A stretch of DNA of 64,000 nucleotides from Tumebacillus lacus (GCF_026410385.1 NZ_JAPMLT010000003.1:186001-250000); one strand, 5' to 3'; numbered from the stretch's first letter, positions 1 through 7,871 are shown. Translations and numbers: made by a program. The notes: generated by a model from the sequence alone, not told the origin.

Positions 1-128
1 TTCGATTTTTTCTGACATTCTGCCTCTTTTTTTCGAAATGGGGGCATTGGTAGGTTTATAGTCTTCCAGAACTGGCAAGTCTAGTGGCAGAGAGCTACAG
101 AAACTACCAGTTGCGGAGGTTGAGAGAT

Positions 129-878
129 ATGAACGTGAACAAAATGATGACTCTGTTCTTCAGCTTGATCCTGGCACTGACTTTTACTTCGACGGGAGCG
201 ATGGCCGCTCCGGCGAGCACGATCGGATTCTTTACGGTCGGTGAGGCGGATACGGGCGTGTTTTACGGGCCGATGTTGCCGGCGGTCGAGACGACGATCC
301 TGAAACAACCGTTGCCGGCGCGCAGCGGAAGCGAGAATCTGCTGGGCAATCTGTTAACGATGGTGCCGGCGACTCTCCCCTATCAAGTGCAGGCCGGCGA
401 TTCGTTGTATGTGATCGCGGCGAAGTTTGGGACGGATATTGCGACGTTGCAGCAGATGAACAACATTCAGGATGCTGCTTTTCTGAAGATTGGGCAGGAG
501 TTGGCGATTCCGAATCAGGAGAAGAAACAGATTGATTCCGGGCATAAGATTAAGAAGATCCTGTCGGCTGATTTGACGGCGTATACGGCGGGGCCGGAGT
601 CGACCGGCAAAAGTCCGGGGCATCCGGCGTACGGGATCACGGCCAGCGGGGCGTATGTAAAGGACCATCATACGATTGCGGTCGATCCGCGGGTGATTCC
701 GATGGGGACGAAGGTTTATATTGAAGGAATCGGGATTCGGGTCGCGGAGGATACGGGCGGTGCGATTAAAGGGAATCGGATCGATGTGTATATGAGCGAT
801 TTGAATGCAGCGATTCAGTTTGGGTATAAGCGGGATATTAAGGTGTATGTGTTGGAGGAGGAAGAAGTAACTGCATAG
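129..878 (+). CDS. Secreted LysM and 3D domain cell-wall protein
   Basis: Predicted exported peptidoglycan-binding protein of 249 residues. A signal peptide (about residues 1-27, ending TGAMAA) is followed by one LysM module (about 84-128, YQVQAGDSLYVIAAKF onward) that binds glycan chains. A C-terminal 3D domain (about 148-243) carries the three expected aspartates, D186 (VDPR), D208 (EDTGG) and D219 (RIDVY). The 3D domain is the lytic transglycosylase-like double-psi barrel found in YocH and YabE type proteins, so muralytic activity at the wall is likely. The ATG at 129 is chosen because GGAGGT ends 8 bases before it; an upstream in-frame ATG at 84 lacks a ribosome binding site and would add charged residues before the signal peptide. 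Confidence 0.9.
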   Translation: MNVNKMMTLFFSLILALTFTSTGAMAAPASTIGFFTVGEADTGVFYGPMLPAVETTILKQPLPARSGSENLLGNLLTMVPATLPYQVQAGDSLYVIAAKFGTDIATLQQMNNIQDAAFLKIGQELAIPNQEKKQIDSGHKIKKILSADLTAYTAGPESTGKSPGHPAYGITASGAYVKDHHTIAVDPRVIPMGTKVYIEGIGIRVAEDTGGAIKGNRIDVYMSDLNAAIQFGYKRDIKVYVLEEEEVTA

Positions 879-969
879 AGGGGCCGGGAGGCGGGGGATG
901 GGTTGGTTGTCCTTCGTCTTTTGGGCGGTATTTTATAGAAGGAAGTCGGTGAGTTGGGGGCTGAGGGCT

Positions 970-1086
970 GGGTGGTGGGAAGTGCGGGGGTATTGCCTGC
1001 GGGTTCATGCGATAGGCTCCTGCTTCGGTGGGTTGAGGGCTGTGGGCCGGGTGGTGGGAAGTGCGGGGGTATTGCCTGCGGGTTCA
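970..1086. repeat. 38-bp direct repeat pair in intergenic DNA
   Basis: A 38-base G-rich segment beginning GGGTGGTGGGAAGTGCGGGG is present at 970-1007 and again, identical, at 1049-1086. The copies are 79 bases apart, and the bases just before each (GAGGGCTG-like) are also related. They fill the gap between the LysM-3D gene and its terminator. No coding function is apparent. Confidence 0.85.
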
Positions 1087-1088
1087 CG

Positions 1089-1140
1089 TGAAAGGCCCCT
1101 CCTTTTGATTAGGTTTTTGATGGTGAGGAGGGGCCTTTCA
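1089..1140 (+). terminator. Hairpin downstream of the LysM-3D gene
   Basis: A perfect 15-bp inverted repeat, TGAAAGGCCCCTCCT at 1089-1103 and its complement at 1126-1140, with a 22-base loop. The following T-run is weak (ATTTC), so termination is likely but not certain. Confidence 0.55.
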
Positions 1141-1346
1141 ATTTCACCTCTCCGGCATTACCCCCACCCTTCCATCGCTGACTGGCATCCAACGTTGAAG
1201 TTCAAGGGCAAGGGCAAGGGCTTTTTGCTTGTGCCCGCGTTGGGTGTTTGACGTTGGCTGGGTGGGTGGGGATATGCTGGAGAGGGGCCCACGACGGGAA
1301 CCCGGAAGCATGTCCCCACCCGCCCCTACTACTCAACCCCCTACAA

Positions 1347-1372
1347 ACAAAAAGAGGCCTCTCGGCCTCAAC
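1347..1372 (-). terminator. Terminator for the two-TM membrane protein gene
   Basis: Stem GAGGCC / GGCCTC (1354-1359, 1364-1369) with a TCTC loop. On the minus strand it is followed by CTTTTTGTTTG, a good intrinsic terminator. The interval 1141-1407 holds nothing else I can recognise. Confidence 0.7.
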
Positions 1373-1407
1373 CCACCCTTCGACATTTTCCCGGGCAATA
1401 ATCGTAT

Positions 1408-1932
1408 TCACGCACTCCGTGTCGACTCGCCCTCTCTTTCGCCACCACCAACACTAACACCTTCACCAACCAAACTCACTTTCGCAACAAACACTTCATG
1501 CGCCAACACGCGCACTCTCTTTCCTTTTTCCACATCGGTCATCAAACGACCCGGGCAATACAGCCGAACTTTCTCTGCACCCTGTACCAACGTGATCTGA
1601 TACATCAACCCGATATACGGCATCTCTACCCGGCTGACCGTTTCGACCGCCCCGGTGTACAGGTCCATCTCTTCCGGCTTCTCTTCCAATTTTGCTACAG
1701 CAGCAAAATACATCGCCACCAACATCGTATTCGTATACGCCATCGTATTGAAAACGATCACCGCTATGCCAACACCGACAGCAATCCCCATTGCCATCCA
1801 GCGTACTTGTTCACCCATGATCAGCTGCCACACGACAGTCGCCACCACCGCCAACAAAACGGTCGCAGCCACTCCAATCGTCTTTCGCAATCGATCTCTT
1901 TTACCTTGCCATACCACTGCATGTTCTTTCAC
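1408..1932 (-). CDS. Hypothetical membrane protein with two TM helices
   Basis: Protein of 174 residues with a basic N-terminus, two hydrophobic helices (about 18-37 and 46-66), then a soluble C-terminal part of about 100 residues that looks beta-rich and ends in a Gly/Glu-rich tail. I do not recognise the family. The start is GTG with GGAGG about 8 bases upstream. It is convergent with the LysM-3D gene and lies downstream of the cupredoxin-like gene on the same strand, but that gene has its own terminator, so co-transcription is unlikely. Confidence 0.6.
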   Translation of the reverse strand: MKEHAVVWQGKRDRLRKTIGVAATVLLAVVATVVWQLIMGEQVRWMAMGIAVGVGIAVIVFNTMAYTNTMLVAMYFAAVAKLEEKPEEMDLYTGAVETVSRVEMPYIGLMYQITLVQGAEKVRLYCPGRLMTDVEKGKRVRVLAHEVFVAKVSLVGEGVSVGGGEREGESTRSA

Positions 1933-2027
1933 TCCATCACTCCTCCCTTTTTACCCGTCTACATAGTAACAGTTACTGACCATTATGCCATCCCCTCTGC
2001 AAAAATTCCTTGCAAAAAAAGTACCAT

Positions 2028-2060
2028 CACAAACAAAAAGCTCACTCGACGGTGAGCTTT
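2028..2060 (-). terminator. Terminator containing the stop codon of the cupredoxin-like gene
   Basis: AAAGCTCAC at 2037-2045 pairs with GTGAGCTTT at 2052-2060. The minus strand then reads TTGTTTG. The TGA stop codon at 2042-2044 lies inside the stem, so the hairpin overlaps the end of the coding region. Confidence 0.7.
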
Positions 2061-2401
2061 CCTTCCAGACCGGGCTCCGGCGTGCCTGGAGTGTCTGAAA
2101 AATATGAAAATGAACCCTTCTTGTTCAGCTTGAATTCTACGTCGGTGCTTTCGCCGCTGTTCAGGTTATGTGTGAAAATATAGTAGTCCGGTATCACCAG
2201 ATTATGTTTTTTCTTGCCTTTGTTCGTCACGTGGATCTTGATCGAAGTATCAACTTTCCCCGTGACGGTGCTCGGTTGCATGCCGGTGTCGGTGATCACA
2301 ATGTTTGTCACCGATCTCTTTTCGGCGTAGACGTAGCCAACGCCCGCCCCGCTGACGACGGCCACCAACCCCACGAGGCCCAAAATCACCCATTTCTTCA
2401 A
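2042..2401 (-). CDS. Membrane-anchored cupredoxin-like protein with lost copper ligands
   Basis: One N-terminal signal or anchor helix (about residues 5-26) is followed by a plastocyanin/EfeO-type cupredoxin fold. Canonical copper sites use His, Cys, His and Met, with a final loop resembling YCDIPGHKEAGMEG. Here the first His is present (H66, KKKHNLVIP), but the loop reads YFSDTPGTPEPGLEG: Cys is S102, the second His is T107 and Met is L112. The fold is probably kept without a type 1 copper site, suggesting a structural or binding role. I choose the TTG at 2401 because GGAGGTGAT sits ideally before it and yields a typical MKKW start; GTG and ATG codons just upstream overlap the ribosome binding site. 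Confidence 0.7.
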   Translation of the reverse strand: MKKWVILGLVGLVAVVSGAGVGYVYAEKRSVTNIVITDTGMQPSTVTGKVDTSIKIHVTNKGKKKHNLVIPDYYIFTHNLNSGESTDVEFKLNKKGSFSYFSDTPGTPEPGLEGKLTVE

Positions 2402-2542
2402 ATTCATCACCTCCGCTTCTACTTTGCGCCATTCCCCAGCCTCTCATGCATTCATACATGATCGTCCGTCGCTTGACCGCTTCAAAGCACAACGGCTATG
2501 ATGATGAAAACAAATTCCAAGTCTTTCCCGGAGGTTGCCAAC

Positions 2543-2983
2543 ATGACACAACGCATATTTCAGTTCAACTCGCCTGTCAAAGTACGATTCGCAGAAACGG
2601 ACGCCAACGGGCACATGAGCCACGTCTCCATCGTCATTTATATGGAACAAGCCCGTACCGATTATCTGGCTGCTCTGGGCATTTTTGATCAAGAGCGCAT
2701 CCAACGCACCAAAACGACGTTCGTGCTCGCCAAGCAGAGTGTGGAATATCGAAACCAAGCTTATTTTAATGAAGATCTCGATGTGACTTGCGGTGTGACC
2801 CGCATCGGTTCGTCGTCGCTGGATATCGACTATGAGATCTACAACCGAGCAAACGGTCGGTTGATCGCCACCGCGTCCTCGACGATCGTTCACTTCGATA
2901 TCAAAGCACAAAAAAGCGCCCCGTTGCCCGCCGATCTGCTCGAACTGATCGCCAAAGTCGAAGGAAGCTCCACCACTTGCTGA
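2543..2983 (+). CDS. Hotdog-fold acyl-CoA thioesterase (4HBT/YbgC type)
   Basis: Cytosolic protein of 146 residues, the usual length of single-hotdog thioesterases. The N-terminal motif VRFAETDANGHMSHVSIVIY matches the 4HBT signature (R-F-x-x-T-D-x-x-G-H), with D20 as predicted catalytic acid. It probably hydrolyses acyl-CoA esters; the substrate cannot be read from sequence. The ATG at 2543 is chosen because GGAGG ends 8 bases upstream; an ATG cluster at 2498 has no ribosome binding site. It is convergent with speD. Confidence 0.8.
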   Translation: MTQRIFQFNSPVKVRFAETDANGHMSHVSIVIYMEQARTDYLAALGIFDQERIQRTKTTFVLAKQSVEYRNQAYFNEDLDVTCGVTRIGSSSLDIDYEIYNRANGRLIATASSTIVHFDIKAQKSAPLPADLLELIAKVEGSSTTC

Positions 2984-3003
2984 TCGGCTGCCTGTTTCAG
3001 ACA

Positions 3004-3040
3004 AAAGAAAAAGCCCCTTTCGTCATCTCGGCGAAAGGGA
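3004..3040 (-). terminator. speD terminator
   Basis: CCCCTTTCG and CGAAAGGG form a stem around TCATCTCGG. On the minus strand the hairpin is followed by GCTTTTTCTTTTG, giving speD a 3' untranslated region of about 90 bases. Confidence 0.7.
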
Positions 3041-3124
3041 CCACCTCCTACTAGGAAACGGTATGCACACAGCACCACGCATTCCCTAAGACGTATTTTG
3101 TCTAGCGATACAGACGATACGAAC

Positions 3125-3499
3125 TTACTTGAGAACTTCGATCTGACCTTCGCCGCGCTTGAGCAGCTTCGGATAAACAGTGCCCGGCTTCAGGACTTCG
3201 AGCAAGTAGTTGATTGCCACTTCCGGGTCCACCGTGTCGCCGCAGGTGTAGCAATCCATTGCAGCAAACCCTTTTTCCGGGTACGTGTGGATCGAAAGAT
3301 GAGACTCGGACAGCAGAACCAGTACAGTCGCGCCCTGCGGCTCGAACTGTTGTGCTTGCACCGACAACACGGTAGCCCCCGACTTTTCAGCCGCCTTGAC
3401 CATGTGATCTCTCAAAAAGTCTGCCTTATCAATCAAATTAAAGTCGATACCCCATGCGTCTACAGCACAGTGTCTCCCGAACGTAGAGTATTCCAACAT
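3125..3499 (-). CDS. speD: S-adenosylmethionine decarboxylase proenzyme
   Basis: SpeD supplies decarboxylated SAM as aminopropyl donor for spermidine synthesis. The 124-residue protein is the short prokaryotic class 1b form. Self-cleavage is expected between E65 and S66 in LSESHLSIHTYPE, with S66 becoming the pyruvoyl group. H71 and C86 (DCYTCGD) match the processing and proton-donor residues of the Thermotoga enzyme. The ATG follows AGGGGG on the minus strand. No speE or other polyamine gene lies nearby. The gene is preceded by a promoter and a leader of about 138 bases with predicted structure, so post-initiation regulation is plausible. Confidence 0.95.
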   Translation of the reverse strand: MLEYSTFGRHCAVDAWGIDFNLIDKADFLRDHMVKAAEKSGATVLSVQAQQFEPQGATVLVLLSESHLSIHTYPEKGFAAMDCYTCGDTVDPEVAINYLLEVLKPGTVYPKLLKRGEGQIEVLK

Positions 3500-3637
3500 C
3501 TACATCGGCCCCCTTCCCATCAAACAATTTTTGTCATTGTTCGCTAGGACCTGCGTCAATCACTAGGGGGAAGGTTAGTCCGATGAGGTCCCAACCCTTT
3601 TCAGTGATTCCTGGTTCCTATTGTTATTGACTCGACA
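3500..3637 (-). promoter_or_regulatory. Structured speD leader, possible pseudoknot riboregulator
   Basis: In the minus-strand RNA, AAUCACU (3609-3603) can pair with AGUGAUU (3564-3558). Inside it, AGGGUU (3598-3593) can pair with AACCUU (3576-3571, one G-U). The loop segment GGACCU (3591-3586) can pair with AGGUCC (3552-3547) downstream, which would make an H-type pseudoknot. A further AACAAU/AUUGUU hairpin lies nearer the start codon, close to the ribosome binding site. I do not recognise a named riboswitch class. The rest of the gap to 3906 holds only the promoter and unassigned AT-rich DNA. Confidence 0.45.
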
Positions 3638-3643
3638 GCAAAG

Positions 3644-3672
3644 AGAATATCACGTTTCGAGACGGACTTCAA
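3644..3672 (-). promoter_or_regulatory. Sigma-A promoter of speD
   Basis: Minus strand TTGAAG (3672-3667), 17-base spacer, TATTCT (3649-3644). Transcription would start near 3637. Confidence 0.6.
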
Positions 3673-3899
3673 TAGGTTTTAGCAAAGTTTTTGGGCGAGG
3701 TCTCTGCTAATTTCTTTCAGACATGCATAAAGTCGGATTTTGTCTAATCTAGACGAATAAATATGCGTTTTGTCTCTTTTTGGTGCATAAACGTCCATCT
3801 TGCAAAGACAACGCTTCCTGCTGTTTTGTGGGCGTGATCTCCAAAGAAAGTATACGACACGAGACCCTCACACGTGCCGGGTTTGTGTACCTTTACAAA

Positions 3900-3936
3900 A
3901 AAAATGCCCTCGACCACAGGCGGTCGAGGGTATTTT
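3900..3936 (-). terminator. Terminator of the MBL-lamin tail gene
   Basis: Perfect 9-bp stem CCCTCGACC (3907-3915) / GGTCGAGGG (3922-3930) with loop ACAGGC. It has A/T-rich flanks on both sides, so it could work in both directions. Confidence 0.85.
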
Positions 3937-3943
3937 TGCACGA

Positions 3944-5386
3944 TTACGGGTTGACGGTGCCCATCGTGACGTTGCTGGTGGTGGTGGACGACCATTGGCC
4001 GGTCGCTTTCACGCGGTACCAGGAGACGTCGTAGCCGGTGGAGCCGTACGTTTTTTGGTCCACGACGGTGCCGGTCGGCGAGAGCAGCACGACGTCGTCG
4101 CCCGCGTTGTTAAACACGGAGGACGGTTGGTAGACGTAGTAGCCGCCCGCTGCGATGGTGGTGCCGGCCGGGATGGTGTACGCGGCGCTGCCGCCGTTTT
4201 GAATGTCGTCGATCTTCCAGCCGGAGAGGTCGACGGCGGTGGTGCCGGGGTTGTAGAGTTCGACGAATTCTTTGGTGTACTTTTTGCTCGGGGCCGGCAG
4301 GATCTCGTTGATCAGGATGTTCGCGACGGTGCCCGGAGTGCCGCCGCCCGTATCACCGCCGCCAGGAGTCGAGCCGCCGCCGCTCTCTTTGGTGGTGTAG
4401 GTGGTGCCGTTGACGGTATAGTGGACGCCGTCGGTGGAGGTGAGGATGACGTCGCCGTCTTTGATGGTGCCGTCGCTGTTTTCGGTCTGGTAGACCTTGC
4501 CGTACGGGGTCAGGCGAGAAACGACTTCAGGAGCCGGGTGCCCGTAGGAGTTTTGGCCCAGCGAAATGATCGAGACGGACGGTTTGAGCGTGTCGACGAA
4601 GAATTGGTTGGACGAGTGCGAAGAGCCGTGATGGTCGACGCGGTAGACTTCGATGGAACCGACTTTCGGCGCGACGGAGGTCTCGATGTCCGCATAGCCG
4701 TAGCCGCCTGCGCTGTTCCAGTAGTTGGCGCCGGAAAGGTCGCCCGCCACAAAGTAGTCGAGTTCGCCGTATTTGACTTTCAAGGCGATGGAATTGTCGT
4801 TTTCATTGATGACAGTGACGCCCGATGCGGTGTCGCTGTCGAGGTCGCCGATGGAGACGACTTTGACGCTCATCGACGCGCCCATGTTGATCAGGTCGTT
4901 CTCATAGATGCGGGTGCGCTTGGCGTTGTTCGCCGCGTTGGTCACGTAGTCGTAGTACGTTTGGTAGAGCGTCGAGTTGTACTCGTAGCGGTCGCCGCCA
5001 CGGTCGTAGGTAGCCGTCTTGACGGTGACGCCGTAGTTTTTCAAGAGATTGACATAGTCGCCCATGTGATCGGCGTGATAGTGCGTGACGAGGATGTAGT
5101 CGAGGTTTTTGTGGCCGAGCACCGTCTGAATGTAATCGGCGATCTTGGCTGCGCTGGACTGGTTGACGTCGACGAGCAGCGATTTGCCTTCCGGTGAGAC
5201 GATCAAGGTCGCATCGCCTTGGCCGACATCGATGGAGCCGATGTGCAATTGGCCCGGTTGCCAAGCGACCGGATTGGCCGCCGATACGGTTTGTTCACCA
5301 GACGGCGCGTAACCTGCGGACATCCCGAAGGTGATCGCCGCTGCCAGCGCGAGAAAGCCGGCCTTGCGGATCAGAGAACGAAACAT
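3944..5386 (-). CDS. Secreted ComEC-like metallo-beta-lactamase protein with lamin-tail domain
   Basis: Exported protein of 480 residues. After a signal peptide (about 1-37) comes a ComEC/Rec2-type MBL domain with metal motif HYHADH (H102, H104, D106, H107) and the later HHGSSHS motif. A Gly/Pro/Ser/Thr linker leads to a lamin-tail domain (about 354-480, starting VANILINEILPAP). ComEC-type MBL domains are proposed nucleases and lamin-tail domains are common in extracellular nucleases, so an exported nucleic-acid or phosphodiester hydrolase is likely; this is inference. The ATG at 5386 follows AGGAGGT. A paralogue without the lamin tail lies at 5910-6887. Confidence 0.85.
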   Translation of the reverse strand: MFRSLIRKAGFLALAAAITFGMSAGYAPSGEQTVSAANPVAWQPGQLHIGSIDVGQGDATLIVSPEGKSLLVDVNQSSAAKIADYIQTVLGHKNLDYILVTHYHADHMGDYVNLLKNYGVTVKTATYDRGGDRYEYNSTLYQTYYDYVTNAANNAKRTRIYENDLINMGASMSVKVVSIGDLDSDTASGVTVINENDNSIALKVKYGELDYFVAGDLSGANYWNSAGGYGYADIETSVAPKVGSIEVYRVDHHGSSHSSNQFFVDTLKPSVSIISLGQNSYGHPAPEVVSRLTPYGKVYQTENSDGTIKDGDVILTSTDGVHYTVNGTTYTTKESGGGSTPGGGDTGGGTPGTVANILINEILPAPSKKYTKEFVELYNPGTTAVDLSGWKIDDIQNGGSAAYTIPAGTTIAAGGYYVYQPSSVFNNAGDDVVLLSPTGTVVDQKTYGSTGYDVSWYRVKATGQWSSTTTSNVTMGTVNP

Positions 5387-5602
5387 GTGGTGGTAACCTC
5401 CTGTTTTTATAAAAGATAGATGAGAGCGTACGAGTACTACTTCGAAACCGAGCACCAAAATCCTTTAAAAATTCGGAATAGTGTTTTATAGTTCTTTATC
5501 CCGAATCGTGCGAAACTTACATTTCCCTGTTTGAATCCGCCTGTGCAGAAACGGTCATACTATCTGCGTCAGAAGACAGCTCCCAAGGAGGTGCTTGATT
5601 CG

Positions 5603-5854
5603 ATGGACAACGAACGCGGCAATGTCAGCGCTTCGGTGGACGAGTTCTGCCAGCAGATCTGGGACCGCTATGAGAACAAGCCGGACATCATCCCGGCCGA
5701 GGTGACGATCAACAACGTCGGCACCGGCATCGTCGCCCGTGTCGATGAAGACGGGCTGTATTTTGAGGCGAACGGCGAGGAGTTTGACATGGAGGAGTTC
5801 TTCATGGAAAACAACCTGGCGTCCGATACCCTCGGCTTCCAATCGTTGCAGTGA
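5603..5854 (+). CDS. Small acidic hypothetical protein
   Basis: An 83-residue acidic, cytosolic-looking protein I do not recognise. It lies between the two MBL paralogues and is transcribed against them. The ATG is preceded by AAGGAGGTG at about 11 bases, which supports expression. The middle part (about residues 29-60) is beta-like and the C-terminal part contains the acidic stretch EFDMEEFF. There is no signal peptide, Cys or obvious metal motif. Confidence 0.6.
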   Translation: MDNERGNVSASVDEFCQQIWDRYENKPDIIPAEVTINNVGTGIVARVDEDGLYFEANGEEFDMEEFFMENNLASDTLGFQSLQ

Positions 5855-5875
5855 TCAAACGGTCTGGCAAAGGGA

Positions 5876-5901
5876 ACCCCGGCGCGTCGTGCAGCCGGGG
5901 T
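5876..5901. terminator. Hairpin between convergent genes
   Basis: ACCCCGGC (5876-5883) pairs with GCCGGGGT (5894-5901). It lies between the small acidic gene and the second MBL gene. T-runs are short on both sides, so strength is uncertain. Confidence 0.5.
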
Positions 5902-5909
5902 ATCGTTCG

Positions 5910-6887
5910 TTATTTCGTAACGAACGACGTACCGTTGATGGTGTAGTTGGTGCCGTTGGTGGACAGCAGGATGACGTTGCCGTCCTTGACTGCCCCGGAT
6001 GCGGTCTCGGTCTGGTAGACGCGGCCGTATGCCTGCAGACGGGAGACGACGGTGGACACCGGATGGCCGTACGTGTTGTAGCCGACGGAGATGATCGACT
6101 GTTTCGGCTTCAAGGTGTCGACGAAGTATTGGTTGGACGAGTAAGACGCACCGTGGTGGTTGACGCGGTAGACTTCGATGGAGCCGACTTTCGGTGCGAC
6201 GGCCGTTTCGATGTCGGTGTATTGGGACGTGGTTTGGCCGGAGAGGTCGCCTGCGACGAAGTAGTCGAGGTTGCCGTAGCGGACGGTCAGCGCGATGGAA
6301 CGGTCGTTTTCGTCTTTGGTGAGGATGCCGGACGCTTGGTTCGTGGACGGGTCGCCGACGGAGACGCATTTGACGGTGACGGAGCCCATGTTGACGTAGT
6401 AGCCTTCACGCATTTGCACGCGCTTTGCGTTGTTGGCGGTGTTTGTGACGTAGTCATAATAGGTTTGGTAGAGGGTGGAGTTGTACGCGTATCGGTCGCC
6501 GCCGCGGTCATAGGTAGCCGATTTGACGGTGACGCCGTAGTTTTTCAAGAGGTTGACGTAGTCGCCCATGTGGTCGGCGTGGTAATGGGTGAGGACGATG
6601 TAGTCGAGGTTTTTATGGCCGAGGACCGTTTGGATGTAGCTGGCGATCTTCGATGCGCTGGATTGGTTGACGTCGATCAGCATCGACTTCCCTTCCGGCG
6701 AGACGATCAGGGTCGCATCACCTTGACCGACGGAGATCGAGCCGATGTGGAGTTGACCCGGTTGCCATCTGACAGGGTTTGCCGCTTCCGCCGTGTGAAC
6801 GCCGGTGCCGGTGATCGCGGTGGCGCCGAAGACGAGCGAGAGCGCAAGCACGACTTGACCGATCTTTTGGATCATTGCACGAAACAT
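5910..6887 (-). CDS. Secreted ComEC-like metallo-beta-lactamase protein
   Basis: Paralogue of the protein at 3944-5386, 325 residues, with signal peptide (about 1-36) and MBL domain but no lamin-tail domain. The metal motif HYHADH (H101, H103, D105, H106) is intact. The second motif reads HHGASYS instead of HHGSSHS, losing one His. Long identical stretches in the two proteins (for example QPGQLHIGS, QTVLGHKNLDYI) indicate tandem duplication followed by gain or loss of the C-terminal domain. The ATG follows a G-run ribosome binding site. Confidence 0.85.
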   Translation of the reverse strand: MFRAMIQKIGQVVLALSLVFGATAITGTGVHTAEAANPVRWQPGQLHIGSISVGQGDATLIVSPEGKSMLIDVNQSSASKIASYIQTVLGHKNLDYIVLTHYHADHMGDYVNLLKNYGVTVKSATYDRGGDRYAYNSTLYQTYYDYVTNTANNAKRVQMREGYYVNMGSVTVKCVSVGDPSTNQASGILTKDENDRSIALTVRYGNLDYFVAGDLSGQTTSQYTDIETAVAPKVGSIEVYRVNHHGASYSSNQYFVDTLKPKQSIISVGYNTYGHPVSTVVSRLQAYGRVYQTETASGAVKDGNVILLSTNGTNYTINGTSFVTK

Positions 6888-7002
6888 TGTAAAGATTCCC
6901 CCCAGAACGAAAATTTTTATTACATCTGCAACTCCACTATACTAAAAAGGTACTGATTTTTGTTTGAAAAGACGAAAATTTTACGAAAAATTTTCGCTGA
7001 AA

Positions 7003-7038
7003 GCATGAAAAAACCCCGAGAGGCAGGCTCTCAGGGTT
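7003..7038 (-). terminator. Terminator of the PRC-barrel operon
   Basis: AACCC-GAGAG (7012-7022) pairs with CTCTC-GGGTT (7028-7038). The minus strand continues into a run of seven T. Confidence 0.8.
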
Positions 7039-7056
7039 GTATCGTTCGTGTTTGGA

Positions 7057-7812
7057 TTAGTTTTGCTCGACCGCGAGGCGGTTCAATTTCATGAACAGGG
7101 TCGGGCCCGCTGCTTTGATGCGCTCGATCAGTTCATCGTCGAGGACGGTGCCTTGGGCTGCAAGGACTTGTCCCGCGTCGTCCGTGAGGTCGGCGCTGAG
7201 CACTTTGCCGCTCAGGTAGTGCTGCTGCGGTGCGTCGGTCGGTTCCGTTGTAGCGGCCGCTTCGGTGTGGGCGGCATTCGGGAGCGGGATCACCGTGTCG
7301 TTCGCAGGGACGGTGTCTTCGTCGAGGGAGTCGCGGATGAGCGCTTCTTCCTTGATGACGATGACATCGCGACCGAACGTCATGATGTTGGAGCGGTGGA
7401 AGACGCGGATCACGTCGGCGTTTTCGTTCACCGAGAAGGAGCAGGCGGTGATGTCACCGGTGTCCGGGTCGACGTAGTATTCGTTGACGGCACCGAGGAG
7501 CTGACCTTTGCGGGACAGGACGCGGGTGCCGATCACTTTGTAATTTTTGAGAATCAGGTCACGAGCGCCGTCCACCTCGTGGAGATCGCGGATCGAGTCG
7601 GCCGATTCGATGGTGACAGCAAAATCGCCGACGCCGATGGCGGAGGCGTACGGGAGCACTTGCACGCCGATCGAGTCGAGTTCGTTTTCGACGACGAACA
7701 GGTCGATGCGGCCGGCTTCCGGGCGGATGGCCAGTTGTTTGATGCGGCCGATCTCTGCGCCGTCGATCAGGGAGAAGATTGGCAATCCTTGAATATCGGT
7801 ACTGCTTTTCAT
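7057..7812 (-). CDS. PRC-barrel domain protein
   Basis: Cytosolic 251-residue protein. It has two PRC-barrel-like units (about residues 1-80 and 85-150), the small beta-barrel fold of RimM and photosynthetic reaction-centre H subunits, often used for protein or RNA contacts. A Pro/Thr-rich linker and a C-terminal segment of about 50 residues follow. No catalytic motif is visible. It starts at ATG after AAGGAGG and lies 59 bases downstream of the repeat-rich membrane protein gene with no terminator between, so the two are probably one operon and may work together. Confidence 0.75.
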   Translation of the reverse strand: MKSSTDIQGLPIFSLIDGAEIGRIKQLAIRPEAGRIDLFVVENELDSIGVQVLPYASAIGVGDFAVTIESADSIRDLHEVDGARDLILKNYKVIGTRVLSRKGQLLGAVNEYYVDPDTGDITACSFSVNENADVIRVFHRSNIMTFGRDVIVIKEEALIRDSLDEDTVPANDTVIPLPNAAHTEAAATTEPTDAPQQHYLSGKVLSADLTDDAGQVLAAQGTVLDDELIERIKAAGPTLFMKLNRLAVEQN

Positions 7813-7871
7813 GAAAAAATGCCTCCTTGCAGGCAGGGCCTGCCCTTTGTCGCGTTGGAAAGTCGGTGTGA

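Noticed and set aside
1202..1600. Several overlapping short frames in both directions near 1.2-1.6 kb
   Set aside because: Low-complexity Pro/Gly-rich translations, no ribosome binding sites, overlapping terminators.
3800..5197. Long plus-strand frame opposite the MBL-lamin tail gene
   Set aside because: Antisense shadow caused by high GC; the minus strand encodes a clear signal peptide, MBL motifs and lamin tail.
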